In this document: positions 15,853-22,345 of the stretch, one piece after another
How the letters are laid out: each line of letters opens with the position of its first letter
Position numbering within the stretch: position 1 is the stretch's first letter
DNA from: BM506 sp031581485
Lineage (GTDB): Bacteria; Desulfobacterota; Desulfobulbia; Desulfobulbales; SURF-16
DNA length: 25,708 bases
NCBI GenBank assembly: GCA_031581485.1
Contig: JAVLBA010000038.1
Coordinates: 1-25,708 of the forward strand
Direction: 5' to 3'
Translations under genes and position numbers: made by a program
The notes under the pieces: model-generated
Seen by the model: the letters and a program-made list of their open reading frames with translations, nothing else
What the model was told of the DNA's origin: nothing
The model's database searches: none

Positions 15853-16644
15853 ATGGTCTCCAGTCCCGTTGATATTTCCTTTCTCAAAACCTTACCTGCC
15901 GGCGCCGCCGTGGGCATTGTCGGCGTCCCCCCCCTGGCGGTGATGGCCATCCTGGAACAGGGTGCGGCAACCATTTTTGACCTTGATGAAAGCCTGGTGA
16001 AACAGGACATGGAAGAGACCATCCTCTATCTGCCCAGGGTTTATTGCGCCATCCTGCGCACCGTGGTGATAAACAGCCTTCATCTTGATCTCCAGGCCAT
16101 TATCATTGACGTGGGGCCGGGGAAATGCGACTGCGCCCTCCATGTGGCCACCATCCTGGCAGACCGCCTGGCAATCCCGGTTATCACAACCCGCAATCTT
16201 GATGCCACCCCCTTTGCCACCCCCCTGTGCAAAACAGAGATGGCCCTGCCCGAAAAGATGGCCCGGATATGCAAGTCCATCCAGACCACTGCCAGCCATC
16301 CCCCCCTGCCGGCCTGCCAGGCGACCGCCGGCTTCTGGGGGGTGCCGCCACGGGATTTTTCCCTGCTGGCCCTCTTTCCGGCCACCACCCACGTCTACGG
16401 CTGGAGCCGCTGCATGGAAAACAAGACCCCGGCAGACCTGGCCCTGGAAAACCACTTCAATCCCCACTTCCCCACTGTCTTTTTTGCCCAGTCCTTTTGC
16501 GCCAAGACCGCCCTGGCCAAACATCTGGCCAGCCAGCACCCCAGAGCCCTTTTTGTTGACTGCGATGTCACCGCCGGCAGCTCGGTGCGGGCCAAGATCC
16601 AGGCCTTTCTCGAACTTTCGGGGGTCTATGATGCTTCTTGCTGA
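15853..16644 (+). CDS. Cys-rich protein of unknown function, coupled to the activase gene
   Basis: This 263-residue protein is not one I recognise. It is soluble, with alternating strand-helix segments (AAVGIVGVPPLAVMAILEQG; then AIIIDVGPG) suggesting Rossmann-like halves. It has ten Cys residues: 65, 92, 94, 126, 140, 155, 187, 216, 237 and 263. KCDC (91-94) and SRC/SFC/VDC settings in the second half could bind a metal or cluster. The segment THVYGWSRCMENKTPADLAL is a likely conserved core. Its 3' end overlaps the start of the activase gene by 17 bp, implying coupled translation and a joint role. It could be a very divergent partner of the HgdB type (dehydratase/reductase component), but it is far shorter than HgdB and I saw no clear signature, so this remains a guess. 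It starts 3 nt after the LptG-like gene. Confidence 0.8.
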   Translation: MVSSPVDISFLKTLPAGAAVGIVGVPPLAVMAILEQGAATIFDLDESLVKQDMEETILYLPRVYCAILRTVVINSLHLDLQAIIIDVGPGKCDCALHVATILADRLAIPVITTRNLDATPFATPLCKTEMALPEKMARICKSIQTTASHPPLPACQATAGFWGVPPRDFSLLALFPATTHVYGWSRCMENKTPADLALENHFNPHFPTVFFAQSFCAKTALAKHLASQHPRALFVDCDVTAGSSVRAKIQAFLELSGVYDASC

Positions 16645-17293
16645 TTTCGGCACCACCTACGCCAAATTCATGGATCTGGCCGCAGCCAATCCTCTCCCCT
16701 ATCTGGAACCTGCAAAAAACATCAGTCCGGAGTTGCGGGTGGATATGGCCACCGGCCATAACGGCAAGCGCTTCACAGATTATTACGTCAACGAGCTGAT
16801 CGCCCTAGCCCGGGGGGGCGAACAGCTCATCAGCGACGAAGATTTCACCCTTCTTGACTGCGGCAGCCGGGATATCAAATTTGTGCGCTATGAAAAAGGG
16901 GTTCTGGCTGACATGGGCTGGAATGCCGAATGCGGGGCCTCAATGGGCTTTACCATTGAGCTCCTGGGACGCTATTACAATCTTGACTATCACCAGCTGC
17001 CCGTACCCAAGAAATCCTTCTCCGTGACCTGCGGTGTCCTGGGGATGAGCCAGATCTTTGATGAGATCAGCGCCGGCAGCGGCGAAGAACAGGCAGTGGC
17101 CAGTTTTGTCAAATCCATTGCCATTAATGCCTTCCGCTTTGCCGGTGAACCGGCCCGGATCCATCTCTCCGGCGGCCTGTGCGACAATCCACTCTTTGTA
17201 AAAAGTTTTCCGGGCGAGGTGATCCCCATGGGTCGTTTTGTCCTTCTCAAGGGACTGGCGGTAATGGCCAAGAAGCTCAAGGGACAGCCATGA
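16628..17293 (+). CDS. BadF/BcrA/HgdC-family ATPase, CoA-dehydratase-type activase, orphan
   Basis: This 221-residue protein resembles the ATP-driven activators of 2-hydroxyacyl-CoA dehydratases and benzoyl-CoA reductases, which fire low-potential electrons from a bridging [4Fe-4S] cluster. The ASKHA phosphate-1 loop is ADFGTTYAKF (5-14), phosphate-2 is LLDCGSRDIKFVRY (75-88), and the adenosine motif is HLSGGLCDNPLF (179-190). Two Cys correspond by context to the HgdC cluster ligands: Cys102 (NAECGASMG) and Cys135 (VTCGVLGMSQ). It is shorter than typical HgdC (about 260 residues). No HgdA/HgdB or Bcr subunit lies in the window, so its target is unknown. Either ATG of the tandem ATGATG (16628 or 16631) may start it; CGGGGG precedes both. 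It overlaps the upstream gene by 17 bp and the downstream small gene by 4 bp. Confidence 0.85.
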   Translation: MMLLADFGTTYAKFMDLAAANPLPYLEPAKNISPELRVDMATGHNGKRFTDYYVNELIALARGGEQLISDEDFTLLDCGSRDIKFVRYEKGVLADMGWNAECGASMGFTIELLGRYYNLDYHQLPVPKKSFSVTCGVLGMSQIFDEISAGSGEEQAVASFVKSIAINAFRFAGEPARIHLSGGLCDNPLFVKSFPGEVIPMGRFVLLKGLAVMAKKLKGQP

Positions 17294-17460
17294 ACAGCAA
17301 AGGCCCGAACTGTTTCCAATGCCGCCATTTTTACATTACCCATGAGACGAGCCACCCCTATGGCTGTCAGGCCATGCGGTTCAAGGCCAGGCAGTTGCCT
17401 GCCCTGGTTGTCCGCAGCAATTCAGGCATGGAATGCCACCTCTTCACTCCCAAGGAATGA
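17290..17460 (+). CDS. 56-residue four-cysteine protein, probable metal-binding
   Basis: This short protein has CxxC at Cys8 and Cys11 (NCFQCRHF), then Cys26 (YGCQAMRFK) and Cys49 (SGMECHLF). That spacing suits a zinc or iron site with four Cys ligands. I recall similar short proteins in deltaproteobacterial genomes, some carrying an unreliable uracil-DNA glycosylase label; function is unknown. The start ATG overlaps the activase stop by 4 bp (ATGA), which fixes the start and shows that it belongs to the same translation unit. Its last 17 bp overlap the 3' end of the convergent HTH gene. Its role may be to carry or protect a cluster for the neighbouring activase, which is inference from position only. 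Confidence 0.8.
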   Translation: MNSKGPNCFQCRHFYITHETSHPYGCQAMRFKARQLPALVVRSNSGMECHLFTPKE

Positions 17461-18334
17461 CCTCAAAAACCCCCTTCTCCGGGTGCCAGCGATAACCGCT
17501 CCCCATCCACATCTCTTCCACCAGTTCCACATCCACGCTGAGACCGGGAACTTCAGCAAAATCGTCATAGACCACCAGAATCTCCTCATCGCTGATCATG
17601 CCGTCTCGATTACGGTCTGCCCAATGAAAGGGCGCCATGGTCAGGGATTGGCTGCCGCCGATGACCACCTCTTTTTGCCGGCCCTCCCTGGTGGTCACGG
17701 AGCCGTGAAAATGGAGATCATCATGACCGGTGGCCGTGGCCATATAGCCGAAATGCCGCTGACCACTCATGTGTCTGACCACCCACTTCAACTCGCTCTT
17801 GGCCGGCGGCTGAGGGGGAGCAAAGGCAGATGTTATCCGTACCCCAGGGGGCAGGGCTTCACGGATCACCACGGAAAGGGGCGTGCTCGTGGTCTCCACG
17901 GTGATCACCACGGGAAAGGGATTGCCGGGCAGGGCATGAGTGGGGGTTTTTCTGGTTGCCGTCAGGTTAATTTCCGGCACAGGTTCCTGAAGGCGACTGT
18001 AGACAACCAAGGCAGCAATCATAAAAAGAAGGGCCAGGAAGGCGGGCCACAGCGCCAAAAACTTCTTGCGCTTGCCCGTGAGCGGCGGAGGCTGGCCAGG
18101 TTCGGCTTTTTCTGACTGCTCCCCCCTCTCCTTACCCTCCAGAATGGCGGCAAGTTCGACGTCAAGGGCTTCAGCCACTTTCTGGGCATTTTCCATTTTG
18201 ACGGATTGATAATGTCTGTTTTCCCATCTGGAAATCGTATCCGTGGTTACCCCCACAGCAGTGGCCAGGTAGAGCTGAGTCAGCCCCTTTTCTTCGCGCA
18301 ATTGGCGCACAAGGCGGCCGTCAATACGCACCAT
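17444..18334 (-). CDS. membrane-anchored XRE-type HTH protein with periplasmic EF-hand
   Basis: This 296-residue protein combines a cytoplasmic XRE-type helix-turn-helix (about 4-62; LREEKGLTQLYLATAVGVTT, then SRWENRHYQ), a polar linker, one transmembrane helix (about 93-113), and a periplasmic region of about 180 residues. The latter looks like a beta-sandwich (VITVETTSTPLSVVIREALP) followed by a perfect 12-residue EF-hand loop, DRNRDGMISDEE (240-251), with the 1-3-5-9-12 ligand pattern. It therefore joins DNA binding to a calcium-binding outer domain in one chain. Transmembrane one-component regulators such as ToxR are a known theme; this domain mix is unusual to me. ATG 18334 is preferred (AGG 7 nt upstream) over TTG 18367. 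The gene is divergent from the cytochrome gene and may control it. It overlaps the small Cys protein gene tail to tail by 17 bp. Confidence 0.88.
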   Translation of the reverse strand: MVRIDGRLVRQLREEKGLTQLYLATAVGVTTDTISRWENRHYQSVKMENAQKVAEALDVELAAILEGKERGEQSEKAEPGQPPPLTGKRKKFLALWPAFLALLFMIAALVVYSRLQEPVPEINLTATRKTPTHALPGNPFPVVITVETTSTPLSVVIREALPPGVRITSAFAPPQPPAKSELKWVVRHMSGQRHFGYMATATGHDDLHFHGSVTTREGRQKEVVIGGSQSLTMAPFHWADRNRDGMISDEEILVVYDDFAEVPGLSVDVELVEEMWMGSGYRWHPEKGVFEVIPWE

Positions 18335-18466
18335 GACCAGACCTGACGAGAGAGTTTTTTCTTTCAAGGATATTTTTTCATTTTAAGATTGAGAAGATGA
18401 CCACATTGTAAGCCTTCCCGAGCTTTTTTCAAGCAGGATTTCTCCTGCCCGGCGGCCCTGCCACCC

Positions 18467-18549
18467 CACATGGCCATCCACAACTCCTTGTTTTAACAAG
18501 AGCTCTACCTGACATGGCCCTATTCCCCTCTCCACATGACCCCATGTCA
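18467..18549. promoter_or_regulatory. cluster of CATG-centred sites and palindromes, possible operator
   Basis: Between the divergent HTH and cytochrome genes, ACATGGCC occurs at 18468-18475 and 18512-18519, and ACATGACC at 18534-18541. Their starts are offset by 44 and 22 bp, about four and two helical turns. TGACATGG (18510-18517) is also an inverted partner of CCATGTCA (18542-18549). A separate palindrome CTTGTT-TT-AACAAG sits at 18487-18500, near the middle of the 44-bp gap. The layout suits regulator binding, perhaps by the adjacent HTH protein, but that is unproven. Confidence 0.35.
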
Positions 18550-18629
18550 TCTTTTTCTTTTAGGTGCCACCCCTTAAAGTATGGACATCGAGAAGGAATT
18601 TTCCATCAACCATCAAAAAAGGAGAGGTC

Positions 18630-19079
18630 ATGAAACGCACCGTGTCCACATCATTTTTAAGCGCTGCCATCCTGCTTCTGGGATGCAGCACCAGCTCTCT
18701 GGCCCTTGATATCCCGGAAGAGGTGGATATCAATCTCCAGTCCTCAAATCCGTCATTACAGACCATGGGCAAGGACAGTAAAACCGTGCCGGCCTTCAGC
18801 CATGCCAAGCACGCCGGAACCATTCTCCAGAATAACAGCAGCCATGTCAGCAGGAGCTATGACCAGCAGTTCAGCTGTACCGCCTGCCACCCTGGAGCGG
18901 AGAGTAATGAGACAGTGCATTCTGAGGCCACCCAGCAGAGACAGGTCGAGGAGGTAGAGAGTGCCGGGAGCGTCAAAAAGTATATGCACGGCCTCTGTCT
19001 GGATTGCCACAAGAGCATGAAGAAGGCGGAGCTGGCCACCGGCCCCACCTCCTGCCGAGGATGCCATAACCCCGCATAA
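18630..19079 (+). CDS. secreted triheme cytochrome c (c3/c7-like)
   Basis: This 149-residue exported protein has three CxxCH heme motifs: CTACH (83-87), CLDCH (113-117) and CRGCH (142-146). Further His at 58, 61, 72, 97 and 110 can supply distal ligands, so bis-His hemes as in cytochromes c3/c7 are expected. PAFSHAKHAG is a typical distal-ligand segment of this family. The N-terminus is a signal peptide. LLLGC at 16-20 looks like a lipobox, so it may be a lipoprotein, although cleavage after SLA by signal peptidase I is also possible. It would act as a periplasmic or membrane-attached electron carrier. ATG 18630 follows a strong GGAGAGG. The ExtJ-like gene follows after 71 bp. Three hemes rather than four distinguishes it from the classic tetraheme c3. 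Confidence 0.92.
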   Translation: MKRTVSTSFLSAAILLLGCSTSSLALDIPEEVDINLQSSNPSLQTMGKDSKTVPAFSHAKHAGTILQNNSSHVSRSYDQQFSCTACHPGAESNETVHSEATQQRQVEEVESAGSVKKYMHGLCLDCHKSMKKAELATGPTSCRGCHNPA

Positions 19080-19150
19080 TCAAAGAGCCCACCGGTCTGA
19101 CCTCTGAGACAGGCCAAAGAATAAAACCCGAGTATATGGAGAAGATGATC

Positions 19151-19357
19151 ATGAAAAAAATATTGACCTTAACCCTGGCCCTGGCCCTGGCCACTGCCTC
19201 CGGCAACGCCCTGGCAGCACGGGCAAAATGTACGGTAAAAGCGGTGGATGAGAAGAAGATCTCCCTTACCTGTCCCACTTCTGCCGAGGCCTTCAAGGTT
19301 GGCCAGGAGGTGACAATCCGGAGCTCCAAAACAAGAAAAGCCATTGAAGGCTGTTAA
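19151..19357 (+). CDS. small secreted protein, ExtJ-like
   Basis: This 68-residue precursor has a signal peptide (KKILTLTLALALATASGNALA) ending at the ALA/AR cleavage site, giving a mature protein of about 45 residues. Mature features are Cys27 (RAKCTVKAV), Cys41 (SLTCPTSAE), the segment FKVGQEVTIRSSK, and a terminal AIEGC. That pattern resembles proteins annotated as ExtJ of selenite/tellurite reduction or extracellular electron transfer clusters in Geobacter relatives; this is from memory, with moderate certainty. GGAGAAG (19138-19144) sets the start at ATG 19151; ATGs at 19136 and 19145 are in frame but badly spaced. Its place behind a multiheme cytochrome gene supports a redox context. 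A strong terminator follows 14 bp downstream. Confidence 0.75.
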   Translation: MKKILTLTLALALATASGNALAARAKCTVKAVDEKKISLTCPTSAEAFKVGQEVTIRSSKTRKAIEGC

Positions 19358-19371
19358 AGAGGCAACAAAGA

Positions 19372-19405
19372 CCGCCGCCCTCCAAAGGGGCGGCGGTTCC
19401 TTTTT
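19372..19405 (+). terminator. rho-independent terminator after the cytochrome/ExtJ-like genes
   Basis: CCGCCGCCC (19372-19380) and GGGCGGCGG (19388-19396) form a perfect 9-bp GC stem with a 7-nt loop, followed by TTCCTTTTT. It lies 14 bp after the stop codon. The rest of the gap to the tRNA (19406-19627) holds T-rich sequence with no gene I can support. Confidence 0.9.
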
Positions 19406-19627
19406 GCAGATCGCCGGAAGGCGCCGATCAACAACAGGTATCATCTCCTTATTAACCGCTGGTCCGCTTTGCAATTGAGTGAAAAGAAAGCCCCTGCGCA
19501 ACCGTGGCTCACCCTCTGATCTTTTTTTCAATCTATTTCAAGGAACGTACCTTTCCTGCCCATTTTGCTCTACCTCTTTTTTTTTCAATTCCAAAGAAGA
19601 TATCCGCAAACAATTCCACCTTTTCTC

Positions 19628-19656
19628 TTGTCAAATTCCGGGTCAGCGTATATTAT
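19628..19656 (+). promoter_or_regulatory. sigma-70-type promoter of the tRNA-Cys gene
   Basis: TTGTCA (19628-19633) and TATTAT (19651-19656) are separated by 17 bp, close to the sigma-70 consensus. The predicted start is near 19663, about 22 nt before the mature tRNA. CTCTT-N7-AAGAG in the short leader can form a small hairpin. Confidence 0.65.
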
Positions 19657-19684
19657 TGCTCCTCTTGTGATATAAGAGATTTGA

Positions 19685-19760
19685 GGCGGCATAGCCAAGT
19701 GGCTAAGGCAGTGGTCTGCAAAACCATTATTCCCCAGTTCGACTCTGGGTGCCGCCTCCA
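19685..19760 (+). tRNA. tRNA-Cys (GCA)
   Basis: All cloverleaf parts are visible. The acceptor GGCGGCA (19685-19691) pairs fully with TGCCGCC (19750-19756), followed by discriminator T and an encoded CCA (19758-19760). The D arm contains AGTGGCTAAGGC. The anticodon stem TGGT/ACCA encloses the 7-nt loop CTGCAAA with anticodon GCA. The T arm has the GTTCGACTC loop segment. U73 and a GCA anticodon are the main cysteinyl-tRNA synthetase identity elements. It stands alone, with its own promoter and terminator. Confidence 0.98.
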
Positions 19761-19770
19761 TTTTTTAGGT

Positions 19771-19808
19771 AAGGGCTTGAAGATTCTCTCTTCAAGCCCT
19801 TTTTTTTA
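19771..19808 (+). terminator. rho-independent terminator after tRNA-Cys
   Basis: AAGGGCTTGAAG (19771-19782) pairs perfectly with CTTCAAGCCCTT (19790-19801) around a 7-nt loop, followed by a run of T. It begins 10 bp after the tRNA 3' end. Confidence 0.92.
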
Positions 19809-19862
19809 TCTCACCGTCCCTTCTGCTCCATGGGCAGGCGGCTCTTTTATCCCATAAATCAT

Positions 19863-19904
19863 AAAAAAAAGGCGGCAGGGAAAATTTCCCCAGCCACCTT
19901 TTTT
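19863..19904 (-). terminator. bidirectional terminator after the CheZ-type gene
   Basis: GGCGGCAGGG (19871-19880) pairs with CCCCAGCCACC (19888-19898) with two mismatches. An A8 run precedes it and a T6 run follows it on the plus strand, so it can end transcription from the minus-strand CheZ-type gene and back up the tRNA terminator from the other side. Confidence 0.7.
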
Positions 19905-19936
19905 AGCAGACCGACTCTTTTCCCGCCAGCAGGCCG

Positions 19937-21448
19937 CTAAAAACCAAACTCTTCCAGCATCTCGTTGACGGTACTCTGATCAAGCATGCCGTCATCCTCC
20001 TTTCTTTCACCCGATATAGAGGTCAGATATTTGTCCACATCATGCTGGGCCAGACTCTTACTCTCCTCAATGGTGATATCCGCCTGATTCTTTTTCATTT
20101 TCAGCTGAGAACCGAAGCTGACCACAATGGCCAGGAGTTGGACCTGGAAGTCACTGAGCATCTTAAGAATCTTCATAATCTGCTGCCCCGAGAGATCTTG
20201 AAAACTCAAGGCCTCTGTTATTTTCGAGACATCCGCTGTTATAGAGGTGGAGACCCCAAAGGCCGATTCAATTTTGGCGAAAATATCCCGTTGATCTGCA
20301 AGGGTCATGGCACTGCCGGCCGCCGCCGCAGCAGCCCCCTGGCTGGCCAATTTGGGCAGCCCGCTCAAGGTTTCTTGAGATTTCTGGAGAGAGGCGATCA
20401 CTTCATCTAAGCGGGGATCAGGGGCGGCCGCGGCTCCTGTCTCCTCTGGCAACTCTGAGCTGAGATCTTCCACTTCTTCAAGGTCAGGGACCTCCAGGGG
20501 AATTGTCTGATCAAGAAAAATAGTGGCCTGGCCGCTATCCATTTTTTTCAGGAGATTCTTGATGCTCTTGTCACTGCAGGCGACAAAGAGGGACTGAAAG
20601 ACATCAGACATAGGCACATTAAAATAATTATCTTCGTCTGCCTCCTGGCCGGCAAGCTTGGCACTGAGAGTATCCTGGAAAAGAGGGGGATCAAAAATCT
20701 CCCCTGCTTTTTCCCGGGCACCGGAGATGTGCTCCTTCACTGTTTCATTGGTGCACAACTCATAGAGGGTCTGGAAAATGATATCGAGATCAAAGAGGTA
20801 CCGTTGTTTTTTCTCAGCGGCTCCCGAAAGGGCGGCTGGAGAGGCTGGCTGACCGCTCTCCTTGATCGCCGCCAGGAGATCAAGGGCCCTGTTGATATCA
20901 GCGCTGACCACTTCAACCTCAGACGCCAGAGGGGACTCCTCCTCAGCTGCGTCATTTTCACCCATGCTGTTTAAGCCAAAGGCGGGATGGTTCTTTAACT
21001 GGGAGAGAAGGGTCTGCACATCACCCGTTCCCCCCTGGACCTTTTCGACATTGTCCATGATCTCCATGGCCGCCCTTTCCGTCATGGCAACAATATCTTT
21101 CAACTGGGTCTTGGCGCTTTCCAGCTTGTCGCCGGCCTCATCCAGGGTAGCCCTTTGCTGGCGGCGATCTTCGGCCGGGATTTCCATGATGGTGGAACTA
21201 AGAGATTTGGCCAGCTGCCCTATATCATGATAGAGATCCTCTGAGACCAATTGATAGTAGTCATCGCCGCAGCTTCCCTCTGCACTGGCCGCGGCAAGGT
21301 CCTGATCCTCCCCGGCTGGCAAAGAGGGCCTCCCTGTGGTGGAGGGCGATGATTCACCGATCATGGTAATATTGTAGTTGACCTCAGCTGTCGGTATACG
21401 AAAATACCCTGCCCCTATTTCCAGAAAAATTTCCGGTTTTTCCGCCAC
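19937..21448 (-). CDS. cheZ: CheZ-type CheY phosphatase with a long insertion
   Basis: This 503-residue protein has the hallmarks of CheZ, which dephosphorylates CheY-P. A first helix (about 65-138; DIGQLAKSLSSTI, then LKDIVAMTERAAMEIMDNVE) matches the N-terminal arm of the CheZ hairpin. The catalytic arm (about 402-450) contains SFQDLSGQQIMKIL, with Asp418 and Gln422 matching the E. coli catalytic Asp143/Gln147. The C-terminal tail TVNEMLEEFGF resembles the CheY-docking helix of CheZ, after a linker. Between the arms lies an insertion of about 250 residues with acidic and Ala-rich linkers and a duplicated motif (225-241 and 284-300). E. coli CheZ has only 214 residues. The start is GTG 21448, with AAGGGGG 6 nt upstream. 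No other chemotaxis gene is nearby, so it could act on another CheY-like receiver. Confidence 0.85.
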   Translation of the reverse strand: MAEKPEIFLEIGAGYFRIPTAEVNYNITMIGESSPSTTGRPSLPAGEDQDLAAASAEGSCGDDYYQLVSEDLYHDIGQLAKSLSSTIMEIPAEDRRQQRATLDEAGDKLESAKTQLKDIVAMTERAAMEIMDNVEKVQGGTGDVQTLLSQLKNHPAFGLNSMGENDAAEEESPLASEVEVVSADINRALDLLAAIKESGQPASPAALSGAAEKKQRYLFDLDIIFQTLYELCTNETVKEHISGAREKAGEIFDPPLFQDTLSAKLAGQEADEDNYFNVPMSDVFQSLFVACSDKSIKNLLKKMDSGQATIFLDQTIPLEVPDLEEVEDLSSELPEETGAAAAPDPRLDEVIASLQKSQETLSGLPKLASQGAAAAAAGSAMTLADQRDIFAKIESAFGVSTSITADVSKITEALSFQDLSGQQIMKILKMLSDFQVQLLAIVVSFGSQLKMKKNQADITIEESKSLAQHDVDKYLTSISGERKEDDGMLDQSTVNEMLEEFGF

Positions 21449-21674
21449 AACACGCCCCCTTTGTCAATATTCTCCCCTTCCGGATAATTCAGGAGGGGAT
21501 GAAAAGCCTCTACAGCCTGGTTCGTTCAGCTTGGGCGGCTCTCCCTGTGCAAAAAAAGGAAAGCCCTTAGGCGAACCTATCGGCACAACATTTTGAAATC
21601 TTGATATTTTATTTAATTGCCGGCTTGCCGCCCCCTAGCGGCTCTCCTGAGAGAGGGTGCAGGGTGGTGCTATT

Positions 21675-22232
21675 TCACTTCAAGAAGGGCAGCAGGGTCT
21701 TAAAGGTCGGCGTACCGGCCTTACCCAGCAGTTCGTAGATGATCATCTCTGTATTGGCGACCACACCGCCGATCTGCCGGATCCTGGCCAGCCCTGTTTC
21801 ATGGTTCGTGGTTGCCCGAGAGGAAGCAGCATCCGCTGGAAGCCACATGGCGTAGCTGGCATTGATGCCGCCCATGATGGTCTGGTAGATGCAGATATGG
21901 GTTTCCACCCCGCAGACAATCCAGGTGTCTATATCTGGATAGGATTTCAAGGAAGCAGCAGCAGCCTCATTATTAAAACAGCCGAACTCCAGCTTATCCA
22001 GGGGTTTCACCCCAGCCATCTCAGCGACTATTTCCGGCAGAAGTGCCCCGATGCGAGCTGCATACTGGGTAGTGGCCACAATGGGCAGGCCCAGCTCCCT
22101 GGCGGTTTTAATGAGCAGCACAGCGTTGCGCACCACCTCTTCCCGTCCAGAAACAACCCGCATCATCCGCTCCTGGATATCCACCACCAACAGGCCACAC
22201 CGCCTGGGATCCAGTGATTGTATGGTCCTCAT
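21675..22232 (-). CDS. isochorismatase-family cysteine hydrolase
   Basis: This 185-residue protein has the complete catalytic triad of the isochorismatase/nicotinamidase fold: Asp18 (LLVVDIQE), Lys80 (LDKLEFG) and Cys114 (GVETHICIYQT). A nucleophilic Cys makes it a hydrolase of the YcaC/nicotinamidase sort rather than a classic isochorismatase, where the Cys is absent. The substrate cannot be predicted; no NAD, urea or siderophore gene is near. ATG 22232 is chosen because GAGGAGGG is 7 nt upstream. It is divergent from asnS, with 113 bp between starts, in which TTGACA at 22273-22278 may be a -35 box for asnS. The 226 bp after it, before the CheZ-type gene, hold no gene I can support. Confidence 0.9.
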   Translation of the reverse strand: MRTIQSLDPRRCGLLVVDIQERMMRVVSGREEVVRNAVLLIKTARELGLPIVATTQYAARIGALLPEIVAEMAGVKPLDKLEFGCFNNEAAAASLKSYPDIDTWIVCGVETHICIYQTIMGGINASYAMWLPADAASSRATTNHETGLARIRQIGGVVANTEMIIYELLGKAGTPTFKTLLPFLK

Positions 22233-22345
22233 CAAAAAACCCTCCTCAAATTGACAAGCCTGTCATCATAACAATTGACAATTCCACCGGTACTGATAAG
22301 ACCTAGGACCAATCAGAAAAAAATTCCAGCCTCCCCAACCTTGCC

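Noticed and set aside
19504..19857. 117-codon plus-strand frame running through the tRNA
   Set aside because: It covers the tRNA-Cys gene and two regulatory hairpins and has no ribosome site; this is chance openness in T-rich DNA.
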